From NCBI GenBank assembly GCA_044348085.1, contig JBIKTM010000010.1, positions 1 through 64,000 on the forward strand: 64,000 nucleotides of DNA, read 5' to 3'. Below, one piece after another: positions 23,533 through 32,747 of the stretch. The position numbers were made by a program, and so were the translations under genes. Below the pieces are notes generated by a model. It was not told the origin of the DNA. It searched no databases and saw only the letters and a program-made list of their open reading frames with translations. The DNA is from Verrucolacustris sp044348085 (GTDB lineage Bacteria > Verrucomicrobiota > Verrucomicrobiia > Methylacidiphilales > Verrucolacustridaceae). The first letter of the stretch is position 1. Each line of letters starts with the position of its first letter.

Positions 23533-26024
23533 AACTCTTCGCTCTCCTCACACTTTTTCCCCTCCTCCTCGTCGCGGCACCTAGCGAACTTCCCAAGGAA
23601 CTTCGCGTGGCGGAGGAGATGATGAAGGATGGATTAGGACGTGACGCCGCCACAAGGATTCAGGATTGGCTACAAAAGAATAACTCCTCGCCCCAGCCTC
23701 TGGCTCAAGTGATGCTTGCGGAGGCTCTGCTACTGGATCACCGACCCGCTGAATCACTCTCTTCACTTCCTAAAACCTGTCCACCTGACCTTCTTATACG
23801 ACAAAGATTAACCCGAGCCTCTGCCTTGGCCGAGGTCGGACGCTGGAGTGATGCTCTCGGCGTGTGGCAGGAAGCCAAAAAAGATACGCAGAGCTCTGAA
23901 ATCAAAACCCAGATTCGCCTGGGTCTGGCCGAAGCCTGGCTGCACGAAGATAATCCAGCCGCAGCAAGCCGGGAACTTCTCGAAGTTCTGGATGAGCCGA
24001 AGAATTCATCCCACGACTTAGCTCGGCTTTTCCTCGTTAAAATTCTCCTTTCGGAGGGTAAATCTGATGAGGCCTCGGATGCTTTGGAAAAGATATCTCC
24101 AAAAAGTCCAGGACCCATTCTTGCCGAAGCAATGTACTGGAGAGCAAGGCTTCTCGCCGTGCGAGGAAAAGCGGACGAAGCGCGCTCCCTTTACGAAAGA
24201 GTCATTGAGGATAGAAAAAATGCGACGCGGGACCTGATTGCCCAAGCTTGGATCGCGATAGGGCAGATTGATCGTGCCCGCGATAAACCCGCTGACGCTG
24301 CTACCGCATTCGAAAAAGCTCTAGATTGCGGAGGAAACCCTGAATCTTACCTGACCGCGGCTCGGGAGTACCTCGCTTCCGCGAAAACAGCACAATCCCT
24401 CCCTGCTGCATCTCTACGCCTTAGAGACTCGGTTCGAGATAGGGAAAGTGAAGATGAGAAACGCGGCAGATACGCACCTGCTCTTTTGCTTTTAGCCTCC
24501 AGCTCTCTGGACTCGGAAAATCTTGAGGCGACGGTGGCGGACTTGGATAATCTTATCAAAACTTATCCCACCTCCCCAGGTATTCCATCGGCCCAACTCC
24601 TTCTCGCAGAGGCACTCGCCAAACAGCGGCAACTCCCCCAAGCCCGCGAACAACTTCAAGGCCTGCTCAAACGGGAAAATATAAATCCAGAAATTTCTTA
24701 TCAGTGCAAAGCCGCTCTTGCCGACATCCTCCTTCAGGAGGGAAAAGCTTTGGAGGCCAGCGCTCTCTGGGAGGAGGCGGCTCTTTCAGCCCCTAAGGCG
24801 AACCTTGCAGAGCAGGCTTACTTCAACGCAGCTCTCGCCGCCGCACGAGTACCCGATACGGCAAAGTTCGGAAGGCTCGAGGAGCTTTTTACAAAGAAAT
24901 ATCCAGAAAGCAGTCGTCGAGCGCTTTTGGCATTGGAGCGCGGTCGAATGCTCGAAAATAAGGGGGATTCACCTGCGAGCCGATCAGCATTAGCGGAAGT
25001 CTCGAAACTGCCTGGGGCCGAATCTCTTAAAGACGAAGCTTCATTGCGAAGGGCGAGCTCCCTACTACGCACAGGCGACTATCCCGCCGCCATCGCCGCA
25101 TTTACCGAATTCGAAAAGAATTTCCCTAAGTCCCCTCTCCTTCCCCAAGCCCTCGCCTCGGGAATCGAAGCACGCTTACGCCAAAAAGAACTTACAGGAG
25201 CTCAATCTCGTGCCGAATTCGCAAAAATCCTAGTACGCTTTCCCGACAGCAGTTTGGCTCCTTCCCTGGCCTTTCAGATCGGGCAAACTCACTATGAAGA
25301 AAAGAACCACGGGGAAGCTCTTTCTAGCTTTCGTGAAATGGCCCAACGCTTTGCAAAGGATCCGTTGGCGGATGACGCCCGCTACTATGCAGGCCTAAGT
25401 GCCCTTGCCTTAGGAAATCCGGACGAAGCCGTGAAACTTTTCCAATCGATTTCAGAAAGCTCTCCCCTCCGGCTGGATGCGCGCTTGGCTGAGATCGATG
25501 CTTCCCGCACCTCTGGCGACTATTCGGGAGGCCTCCAAATCGCAAACTCTCTTCTCGCAAACAAAACCCCTGAACAACGAGCTTGGGTAGAGATCACAAA
25601 ACGCCGTCTTGCCTGTGAATTTGCGATCGGAGGTACGGATCGTGCTAGTTTGGAACGTGCTGCGTCCACTGCCTTAAGCCTAATCGCAAGCCCTGCTGCC
25701 GATTCAGCGGATCGAAACGAGGCAGGATATATTCGTGGAAAATCCTTGGAGCAGTTGGGTCGTGAGGAGGATGCGCTTCAGGCTTACCTCGACGTCCTTT
25801 ATGCAAAACAGGCCTCTGCTCCGTCAGGGCCGGCGCAACCAGAGTATCTCTGGTTTGCGCGTGCAGGGGCTGAAGCCGCACGCCTTCAAGAAAAACGGGG
25901 AGACTTTCGCGGAGCACTTTCGATCTATCGGATCCTTGAAAATGCAGGTGGCCCCAGCCAACTCGCCTTTACCCGCAAGATCGAAGACCTAAGAAATCGT
26001 CACTTCCTATGGAGTGAAGAATAA
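23529..26024 (+). CDS. Large secreted TPR-repeat protein
   Basis: 831 aa with a signal peptide (residues 1-17, ending VAAPSE) and then tetratricopeptide-like helical repeats to the C-terminus. Examples are ALAEVGRWSDALGVWQEA, AEAMYWRARLLAVRGKADEARSLYERVIEDR, AFTEFEKNFPKSPLLPQAL and ALSSFREMAQRFAKDPLADDARYYAGLSALALGNPDEAVKLFQ. The YfiO/BamD- and YbgF-like repeat phrases suggest an envelope protein-interaction scaffold. It starts on the ATGA overlap with uvrA. Composition is more balanced in G and C than the genes at 6-19 kb. Partner unknown. Confidence 0.88.
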   Translation: MKLFALLTLFPLLLVAAPSELPKELRVAEEMMKDGLGRDAATRIQDWLQKNNSSPQPLAQVMLAEALLLDHRPAESLSSLPKTCPPDLLIRQRLTRASALAEVGRWSDALGVWQEAKKDTQSSEIKTQIRLGLAEAWLHEDNPAAASRELLEVLDEPKNSSHDLARLFLVKILLSEGKSDEASDALEKISPKSPGPILAEAMYWRARLLAVRGKADEARSLYERVIEDRKNATRDLIAQAWIAIGQIDRARDKPADAATAFEKALDCGGNPESYLTAAREYLASAKTAQSLPAASLRLRDSVRDRESEDEKRGRYAPALLLLASSSLDSENLEATVADLDNLIKTYPTSPGIPSAQLLLAEALAKQRQLPQAREQLQGLLKRENINPEISYQCKAALADILLQEGKALEASALWEEAALSAPKANLAEQAYFNAALAAARVPDTAKFGRLEELFTKKYPESSRRALLALERGRMLENKGDSPASRSALAEVSKLPGAESLKDEASLRRASSLLRTGDYPAAIAAFTEFEKNFPKSPLLPQALASGIEARLRQKELTGAQSRAEFAKILVRFPDSSLAPSLAFQIGQTHYEEKNHGEALSSFREMAQRFAKDPLADDARYYAGLSALALGNPDEAVKLFQSISESSPLRLDARLAEIDASRTSGDYSGGLQIANSLLANKTPEQRAWVEITKRRLACEFAIGGTDRASLERAASTALSLIASPAADSADRNEAGYIRGKSLEQLGREEDALQAYLDVLYAKQASAPSGPAQPEYLWFARAGAEAARLQEKRGDFRGALSIYRILENAGGPSQLAFTRKIEDLRNRHFLWSEE

Positions 26025-26127
26025 CGTTTTAGGATAATAGCAATTCCCCACTCCATCCGTCCGATCCGATAATAACTCATCCTCAAAAGTATATTTCATA
26101 ACAATTACCCGCTTGGATAAGCACTTT

Positions 26128-26158
26128 TTGCTCAAAATAGGAACAGATCTGCTATAGT
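26128..26158 (+). promoter_or_regulatory. Possible promoter for grpE-dnaJ
   Basis: TTGCTC (26128-26133) and TATAGT (26153-26158) with a 19-bp spacer, 14 bp before the grpE ATG. The spacer is long. I looked for a CIRCE inverted repeat (TTAGCACTC-N9-GAGTGCTAA) in the 147-bp gap and did not find one, so HrcA-type heat-shock control is not supported here. Confidence 0.35.
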
Positions 26159-26171
26159 TAGGCATTCGCAA

Positions 26172-26708
26172 ATGAAGCCAAAAAACCCACAGTCAACCGC
26201 ACCCCAAGCAGAGACACCTGCCCAAGATTCATCTACCGATCCCGCTCCATCCCCTGCCGAACAAACGGCAGCGGAAATCGCTTCGCTTAAAGATCAACTT
26301 CTTCGAGCTCGGGCTGATTTCGAAAACAGCAGAAAGAGACTCGTTCGCGAAAAAGAGGAATCTTTGCGTTATGCGAACCAATCGATCCTTGCGGATCTTC
26401 TCCCCCTTCTAGATCACCTCGAGCTTGGTCTCCAAGCGGCTACTTCTGCCAAAGATGCGGCCTCCGTTGTTAATGGAGTAAAACTAATTCAAACTCAGTT
26501 TGAGCGATTTCTGACCGAGCATGGGGTCACCCCGATCGATGCCTTAGGCAAACCTTTTGATCCCAACTGGCATGAAGCTCTTGGTCAAGAGCCTGCTCCG
26601 GGAAAGCCGGAAGGCACCATTCTCCACCTGCGACGCCGTGGGTTTAAAATCGGCGATCGCCTTCTTCGCCCTGCCAGTGTGATCACTGCAGCGCCACCTA
26701 CATCGTAA
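26172..26708 (+). CDS. grpE: Nucleotide exchange factor GrpE
   Basis: 178 aa. A disordered Pro/Thr/Gln N-terminus is followed by a long coiled coil (AEIASLKDQLLRARADFENSRKRLVREKEE), then the family core LLPLLDHLELGLQAA, and the C-terminal beta domain with GVTPIDALGKPFDPNWHEAL and a shortened GFKIGDRLLRPASVIT (consensus GY...R.LRPA.V.V). It releases ADP from DnaK. dnaJ starts 3 bp after the stop; dnaK is not in the window. Confidence 0.95.
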   Translation: MKPKNPQSTAPQAETPAQDSSTDPAPSPAEQTAAEIASLKDQLLRARADFENSRKRLVREKEESLRYANQSILADLLPLLDHLELGLQAATSAKDAASVVNGVKLIQTQFERFLTEHGVTPIDALGKPFDPNWHEALGQEPAPGKPEGTILHLRRRGFKIGDRLLRPASVITAAPPTS

Positions 26709-26711
26709 GCC

Positions 26712-27872
26712 GTGTCTACAAAGAGAGATTATTACGAAGTTCTGGTCGTCTCGCGTACTTCCACAGCCGAGGAGATCAAAAAGGCGTACCGCAAACTTGC
26801 CGTCCAACATCATCCCGATAAGCACAGGGGAGACAAAAAAGCCGAAGAGAAGTTTAAAGAGATCGGCGAAGCGTATGAAGTATTGTCTGATCAACAAAAA
26901 CGGGATGCGTACGATCGGTATGGGCATCGCGCCTTTGCACCAGGATCAGGCATGGGTGGCTCAGGCGGGTTTCATGATCCATTCGAGGTCTTTCGCGAGG
27001 TCTTTAGCTCTGGAGGGGGCGGGGCAGGAATATTTGGAGACATCCTAGAAGGAGCATTCGGGGGTGGAGGAGGCGGTCGCCGAGGGGCTCGCTCCAACCA
27101 AGGCTCCGATCTTCGGTACGATCTGGAGATCGATTTCATGGAAGCCGTTCGGGGTTGTGAAAAGGAGATCACAATTCGTCGTCCTGTTCCCTGCTCCACA
27201 TGCCAAGGCACAGGAGCGGCGGCTGGTTCGAAGGCCACAACCTGCTCCACATGCCGTGGACAAGGACAGGTCGCTGTCAGTCGGGGTTTCTTTTCTATCG
27301 CCCAAACCTGTCCAAAGTGTGGCGGCTCAGGCCAAACAATTCAAAACCCCTGTAAATCCTGCCGAGGAGAAGGACGCGTTGAGGAAAATGCGCGAATTAA
27401 ACTAAAGATACCTGCGGGAGTAGACACAGGCTCACGACTACGATCGGTCGGACAAGGCGAGGCGGGTTCGAGGGGAGGTCCAGCAGGCGATCTTTATGTG
27501 GTCCTCTCCGTTCAATCCCACCCGGTTTTCGATCGCGAGGAGAATGACCTCGCCTGCAATATTCCCATCTCCTTTAGCCAGCTAGCTCTCGGTGCTGAAA
27601 TCAGCATTCCCAGCTTGGATGGGGAGATGAAACTTAAGATTCCTGCTGGAACCTCATCGGACAAGGTTTTTAGGATTCGCGGTCAGGGTGTCCCCTCCGT
27701 TTCAGGACGTACAAGAGGCGATCTTCATATCCGAATCCAGGTCGAAATCCCTAAGCACTTGAACACGGCGCAAAAAGAGGCTTTGGAGAAATTTGCAAAA
27801 CTGTGCGACGAAAATACTCACCCCGAGGGCCACTCGTTTCTCGAAAAAGCAAAAAAACTGTTCAAAGGCTAA
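26712..27872 (+). CDS. dnaJ: Chaperone DnaJ (GTG start)
   Basis: 386 aa read from a GTG. The J domain YYEVLVVSRTSTAEEIKKAYRKLAVQHHPDKH includes the essential HPD. A Gly/Phe-rich region with long glycine runs follows at about 75-125. The zinc domain has four CxxCxGxG repeats (CSTCQGTG, CSTCRGQG, CPKCGGSG, CKSCRGEG). The C-terminal substrate domains contain AGVDTGSRLRSVGQGEAG and GDLHIRIQV. It is a type I Hsp40 co-chaperone. The gene is coupled to grpE (3-bp gap) and rsmE follows 5 bp after its stop. Confidence 0.97.
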   Translation: MSTKRDYYEVLVVSRTSTAEEIKKAYRKLAVQHHPDKHRGDKKAEEKFKEIGEAYEVLSDQQKRDAYDRYGHRAFAPGSGMGGSGGFHDPFEVFREVFSSGGGGAGIFGDILEGAFGGGGGGRRGARSNQGSDLRYDLEIDFMEAVRGCEKEITIRRPVPCSTCQGTGAAAGSKATTCSTCRGQGQVAVSRGFFSIAQTCPKCGGSGQTIQNPCKSCRGEGRVEENARIKLKIPAGVDTGSRLRSVGQGEAGSRGGPAGDLYVVLSVQSHPVFDREENDLACNIPISFSQLALGAEISIPSLDGEMKLKIPAGTSSDKVFRIRGQGVPSVSGRTRGDLHIRIQVEIPKHLNTAQKEALEKFAKLCDENTHPEGHSFLEKAKKLFKG

Positions 27873-27877
27873 ACTTC

Positions 27878-28618
27878 ATGCCTGGCCACCGCTTTTACAA
27901 TCCCAACCTCTCTTCGGGCAAATTTTCCAAGGAAGAGTCCCACCACGCTGTGGATGTTCTGCGTCTCCGGTCAGGCGATTCGGCTGCAATATTTGATGGA
28001 AAAGGTACGGAAGCACGGGTTCGTCTAACCCAAGTCTCTGCCGAAGAAGTTTCCTACGAAACCCTTTCGACAGCTCGCACCCCGCCGCCGTCCTGCCGGA
28101 TTCGCTTTGGTCAGGCGCTCATCAAGCCCGTCGGAATGGATCTGCTGATCCAGAAGTTAACCGAGCTGGGAGTGAGTGAAATCTGGCCCATCGCATCGGA
28201 ACGATCCGTCTCCAAGCCATCGGGAGAAAAGCGAATATCGCATCGCTGGGAATCAATCGCCCTATCTGCCTGTAAGCAGTCGGGACAAAATTGGCTCCCA
28301 AAGATTCACGAAGTAGGCCCCCTCGATAACTTTCTCTCTGCACCCAATCCTGCCCCCCCTTCTGGCAGGATCATCGGCTCACTCCAACCCGAAGCCAAAC
28401 CTCTGCCCGCTCTTTTGGCGACAGTTCGACAAGTAGAAAAAACCCCGGCCTTAGATCTTCTCATCGGCCCGGAAGGAGATTTCACCCCTGCGGAAATCGG
28501 TCGTGCCCGCTCGGCTGGATTTCAACCCGCCTCTCTCGGACCCCTCGTCCTCCGGTCCGAAACCGCCTCGCTCTTTCTCGCCTCCGTACTTCACTACGAG
28601 TTCAATCTCCCCCATTGA
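27878..28618 (+). CDS. rsmE: 16S rRNA m3U1498 methyltransferase RsmE
   Basis: 246 aa from the ATG at 27878 (MPGHRFYNP); the longer frame from 27803 lies in dnaJ and is rejected. A PUA-like N-terminus with EESHHAVDVLRLRSGD, then the SPOUT domain: QALIKPVGMDLLIQKLTELGVSEIWPIASERSV, WESIALSACKQSGQNWLP, the SAM-binding IGPEGDFTPAEI and LGPLVLRSETASL. It methylates U1498 in the decoding centre. It overlaps the next gene's TTG start. Confidence 0.95.
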   Translation: MPGHRFYNPNLSSGKFSKEESHHAVDVLRLRSGDSAAIFDGKGTEARVRLTQVSAEEVSYETLSTARTPPPSCRIRFGQALIKPVGMDLLIQKLTELGVSEIWPIASERSVSKPSGEKRISHRWESIALSACKQSGQNWLPKIHEVGPLDNFLSAPNPAPPSGRIIGSLQPEAKPLPALLATVRQVEKTPALDLLIGPEGDFTPAEIGRARSAGFQPASLGPLVLRSETASLFLASVLHYEFNLPH

Positions 28619-29388
28619 AGGCACAACTCGTCTGCACCGATTTCGACGGGACTCTTGCTGGAGAAAATCCGGATGAGCCGCTTGCTCCCGAATTCTTTCG
28701 CTGGCTGAGCAGCTCAAGAAAAATCGGTGAAATATCCTGGGTGGTTGCCACGGGCCGATCTTGGGAAAGTCTTCGAGAAGCTCTTGTTTTCCACAAAGCC
28801 CCCGTCATGCCCGACTGGATCGTCACCGTGGAAAGGGAAATTCATCAGGTTAAGGAAGGTCAGGCTCACTCTCTCGAAGCCTGGAATAAGTGTTGTACCG
28901 AGACTCATCAGGCCCTCTTCGGTCGCCACGGCGCCCTTTTGGAAAGGATCGAACGCGAGATCGGATCAACCGATGAAGTCACCGTCATTCCAGATGCTGG
29001 AGCCATTGGCTTAGTCGCGGGTTCTCAAAAAAGCATCGACCGAACCCACGCTTTGGTGACCGAAATTATTCGGGAGCATCCCGAAATCTCGACCGTCAGG
29101 AACGGCCCATACTTTCGTTTTGCCCATGTGGATTACCATAAAGGCTCCTGCCTGGCAGAAATCCAAAAGCTTCTGGATCTCCCCCCCTCCTCAACCTTTA
29201 TTGCGGGAGATAATCTGAATGATCTGCCCATGCTCCAACATAAATTTGGTCACTTCCTAGCCTGCCCATCCAACTCAGTTCCAGAAGTCCTTACGCAGGT
29301 CAAAAAAGAGGGTGGCTACCTCGCCACTCAGGAAGCTGGCTCCGGTATTGCTGAGGCCCTTTTCCACTGGTTCCCCTTGTCTTCCTAA
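28615..29388 (+). CDS. HAD-superfamily phosphatase, Cof-like (type IIB cap), TTG start
   Basis: 257 aa from a TTG that overlaps the rsmE stop (TTGA). HAD motif I is TDFDGTLAG at residues 8-15, motif II TGRS near 46, a C2-type cap follows, motif III Lys is in DYHKGSCL, and motif IV is GDNLNDLPML. These are the Cof/sucrose-phosphatase type. It dephosphorylates an unidentified small sugar phosphate or similar metabolite in the cytoplasm. It is last in the grpE-dnaJ-rsmE run. Length is normal. Confidence 0.87.
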   Translation: MKAQLVCTDFDGTLAGENPDEPLAPEFFRWLSSSRKIGEISWVVATGRSWESLREALVFHKAPVMPDWIVTVEREIHQVKEGQAHSLEAWNKCCTETHQALFGRHGALLERIEREIGSTDEVTVIPDAGAIGLVAGSQKSIDRTHALVTEIIREHPEISTVRNGPYFRFAHVDYHKGSCLAEIQKLLDLPPSSTFIAGDNLNDLPMLQHKFGHFLACPSNSVPEVLTQVKKEGGYLATQEAGSGIAEALFHWFPLSS

Positions 29389-29460
29389 TTTTTCACATCG
29401 AATGACACGATTGTGTAATTCTTCCTTCTAGAACGATCTCTTTTCCTTATTCTCCAGTCC

Positions 29461-32400
29461 ATGCCACGCCGGACCGACCTAAAATCGATTCTCATCATCG
29501 GTTCCGGTCCCATTATTATCGGCCAAGCTTGCGAATTCGACTACTCGGGGGTCCAAGCTTGCAAAGCCCTGCGCGAAGAGGGCTACAAGGTCATCCTCGT
29601 GAATAGCAACCCAGCGACGATCATGACCGATCCGGAGTTTGCCGACCGCACCTACATTGAACCCATTACTCCTGCCGTGGTGGAAATGATTATGGCTAAG
29701 GAAAAGCCCGATGCCCTCCTCCCGACGCTTGGAGGACAAACCGCTCTCAATACCGCAATGGCTCTGCATGAATCTGGAGCCCTCACCAAACACGGAGTGA
29801 AGCTCATTGGGGCTCAAGTCGAAGCCATCCGTAAAGGTGAAGATCGCCAACTCTTCAAGGAGTGTATGGCCAAAATCGGTCTTGAATGTGCCAAGTCCGT
29901 CACCGCCCACACCATGGAGGAGGCTCAAGCGGCCATGATCAAAATTGGGACGTTCCCCCTTATTATTCGACCCGCGTTCACCTTGGGCGGCACCGGCGGG
30001 GGCATCGCCTATAACCGCGAAGAGTTCGAAAAGTTTGCCGCCTCAGGTCTCGACGCCTCCCCCACCTCTGAAATCCTCGTTGAGGAGTCCCTTCTCGGCT
30101 GGAAAGAGTACGAAATGGAGGTAATGCGAGATCACGCGGACAACTGCGTCATTATCTGCTCCATTGAAAACTTTGACCCTATGGGAGTCCATACAGGCGA
30201 CAGTATCACCGTTGCTCCTGCACAAACTCTTACGGATCGAGAGTATCAACGGATGCGCGATGCCTCCTTGGCCGTCATTCGGGAAATCGGGGTGGAAACA
30301 GGTGGCTCCAACATCCAGTTTGCCGTTTGTCCGCAGACAGGACGGATGATCGTCATTGAAATGAATCCTCGCGTCTCCCGCTCTTCCGCACTCGCCTCCA
30401 AGGCCACCGGTTATCCGATTGCTAAAATCGCCGCGAAACTCGCTGTTGGTTACACCCTCGACGAACTAAAAAACGATATTACCCGCAATACTCCTGCATC
30501 CTTCGAGCCCACCCTCGACTACGTGGTAACCAAGATACCGCGTTTCACCTTTGAAAAGTTCCCTGGCGCGGAAGCAGTTCTGACCACCTCGATGAAGAGT
30601 GTCGGCGAAGCCATGGGTATTGGTAGAACCTTCCAAGAGTCGTTCATGAAAGCCCTTCGATCTCTGGACATTAAAGGTCTGGAAGGTCGCCTCGATTTCG
30701 GAACCCGCACACCCCGTGTCCCTGAGGATCAGTTAACAGTACAACTCCGCACACCTCATCCCGCCCGAATTTGGTATGTCAGCCACGCCTTCAACCAAGG
30801 ATGGTCGGTCGAACGAGTCCACGAAGTTACAAAAATCGACCTATGGTTCCTCGATAACCTGAAACAGATTACAGAAGTCGCCCAAGCGCTCGAAAAACAA
30901 AGTTGGCTTGGAAACCCGGCCTCCCTTCCCCTCCTCCTTCAGGCCAGACAGGCAGGTCTGTCGGATATCGACCTTGCCCGAATTCTTCCAGGACCCGCGG
31001 AAGAGCTTGTTACCCGAACCCGCGCTGTTCGGGCATGGCGCGAAAAGATGAAGGTTCATCCCTCCTATCGCTTGGTGGATACCTGCGCGGCTGAATTTGA
31101 GGCCTATACCCCCTACTACTACTCCACCTACGATGTTGAAGACGACGAATCCCGCCCAACCAAGAAACCAAAGATCCTCATCCTCGGAGGAGGCCCAAAT
31201 CGAATCGGCCAAGGGATCGAATTCGACTACTGCTGCGTCCACGCCAGCTTCGCCCTTCGGGAAGACGGCTATGAGACGATCATGGTAAATTCCAACCCTG
31301 AGACGGTCTCCACCGATTACGACACTTCCGACAAACTTTATTTCGAACCGCTCACAGCCGAAGATGTCATAAATATCTATCGGGCTGAAAATCACGATGA
31401 TCAAGTCAAGGGAGTCATCGTTCAGTTCGGCGGACAAACCCCTTTGAACCTAGCTGCTGAACTTCAGGCCGCCGGAGTCCGCATTCTGGGAACGTCCGTC
31501 GAATCGATCGAACGCGCCGAAGACCGAAAACTCTTTTCCGCCATGCTGGACAAGCTGGGACTTCGGCAGCCCCCAAATGGTACGGCCACCACAACGGAAC
31601 AAGCACTCGTAGCCGCAAAGGAGATTGGATTCCCCCTCCTGCTTCGTCCTTCGTTCGTCCTGGGTGGTCGAGCCATGCGAATTGTGTACTCGGAAGAGGA
31701 AATCCGGACCTACATGAAAGAATGCACAGAAGTCGCTCCTGGTCGACCCATCCTCCTGGACCGCTTTCTTGAAGACGCCACAGAGGTGGATGTCGACTGT
31801 GTTTCGGATGGAAAAGATGCCGTCATCGGGGCTGTGATGGAACATATCGAACAGGCAGGCATTCATTCAGGGGATAGTGCCTGCGTCATCCCCAGCCGTT
31901 CCTTATCCAAAAAGGTTCTTGAGGAAATTCGTACGGCCACACTTTCCCTTGCACGAGAGTTAAAGGTCCACGGCCTCATGAATATCCAATTTGCAGTTCA
32001 GAAAGATAAGATTTATGTGCTGGAGGTTAACCCAAGAGCCTCACGGACCGTTCCATTTGTGAGCAAAGCGATCGGGAAGCCCCTTGCCAAGATCGCGTCC
32101 CGCGTCATGTCAGGCAAAACGCTGAAAGAACTCGGATTCACCTCAGAAATCATCCCAGAGTTTTTCTCCGTCAAAGAGGCAGTCTTTCCTTTTGCCAGGT
32201 TCCCAGGAACGGACATCCTGCTCGGACCGGAAATGAAATCCACCGGAGAAGTCATGGGGATCGACCGCTCCTTTGGCCTCGCTTATGCCAAAGCCCAAAT
32301 GGCCGCCCAACCACCTCTCCCCACCTCTGGAACCGTTTTCCTAAGCGTCAGGGATATAGACAAGGAGTCCGCGGTCCGAATCGGCAAAGGCCTTCATGAA

Positions 32401-32721
32401 CTCGGCTTTAAGATTGTTTCCAGCTCCGGAACAGCCCGAAAGTTGGCTGACGCAAAGATTCCTGTCACTCCCCTCCTAAAACTGTCGGAGGGACGTCCCA
32501 ATGTCGTCGATCTCATCAAAAACAAAGAAATTACCCTGGTGATCAATACTCCGGCGGGAGCCATCGCACGGTCAGAGGAGGTCCTGATTCGTACATCCGC
32601 CTTAAGAAACAAGATCCCGGTTATGACAACAGTGGCCGCTGCCGAAGCTAGCGTTGAAGGCATTAAGTCGATCCGTGCCCATGGCCTCTCCGTTCAGGCG
32701 TTGCAAGATTACCACGCTTAA
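29461..32721 (+). CDS. carB: Carbamoyl-phosphate synthase large subunit
   Basis: 1086 aa, full length. Two homologous ATP-grasp halves are seen: IIGSGPIIIGQACEFDYSGVQACKALREEGY at the start, and a matching LGGGPNRIGQGIEFDYCCVHASFALREDGYE near residue 577. GGQTALN and GGQTPLN, EMNPRVSRSSALASKATGYPIAK and EVNPRASRTVPFVSKAIGKPLAK mark the catalytic lobes. The C-terminal MGS-like allosteric domain (from about 945) carries SSGTARKL. It makes carbamoyl phosphate for arginine and pyrimidines with CarA, which is not in the window. Confidence 0.98.
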   Translation: MPRRTDLKSILIIGSGPIIIGQACEFDYSGVQACKALREEGYKVILVNSNPATIMTDPEFADRTYIEPITPAVVEMIMAKEKPDALLPTLGGQTALNTAMALHESGALTKHGVKLIGAQVEAIRKGEDRQLFKECMAKIGLECAKSVTAHTMEEAQAAMIKIGTFPLIIRPAFTLGGTGGGIAYNREEFEKFAASGLDASPTSEILVEESLLGWKEYEMEVMRDHADNCVIICSIENFDPMGVHTGDSITVAPAQTLTDREYQRMRDASLAVIREIGVETGGSNIQFAVCPQTGRMIVIEMNPRVSRSSALASKATGYPIAKIAAKLAVGYTLDELKNDITRNTPASFEPTLDYVVTKIPRFTFEKFPGAEAVLTTSMKSVGEAMGIGRTFQESFMKALRSLDIKGLEGRLDFGTRTPRVPEDQLTVQLRTPHPARIWYVSHAFNQGWSVERVHEVTKIDLWFLDNLKQITEVAQALEKQSWLGNPASLPLLLQARQAGLSDIDLARILPGPAEELVTRTRAVRAWREKMKVHPSYRLVDTCAAEFEAYTPYYYSTYDVEDDESRPTKKPKILILGGGPNRIGQGIEFDYCCVHASFALREDGYETIMVNSNPETVSTDYDTSDKLYFEPLTAEDVINIYRAENHDDQVKGVIVQFGGQTPLNLAAELQAAGVRILGTSVESIERAEDRKLFSAMLDKLGLRQPPNGTATTTEQALVAAKEIGFPLLLRPSFVLGGRAMRIVYSEEEIRTYMKECTEVAPGRPILLDRFLEDATEVDVDCVSDGKDAVIGAVMEHIEQAGIHSGDSACVIPSRSLSKKVLEEIRTATLSLARELKVHGLMNIQFAVQKDKIYVLEVNPRASRTVPFVSKAIGKPLAKIASRVMSGKTLKELGFTSEIIPEFFSVKEAVFPFARFPGTDILLGPEMKSTGEVMGIDRSFGLAYAKAQMAAQPPLPTSGTVFLSVRDIDKESAVRIGKGLHELGFKIVSSSGTARKLADAKIPVTPLLKLSEGRPNVVDLIKNKEITLVINTPAGAIARSEEVLIRTSALRNKIPVMTTVAAAEASVEGIKSIRAHGLSVQALQDYHA

Positions 32722-32747
32722 GAACTCTCTTTTTATCGTCCTTTCCA

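Noticed and set aside
26025..26171. CIRCE or other heat-shock operator before grpE
   Set aside because: No TTAGCACTC-N9-GAGTGCTAA or close variant is visible.
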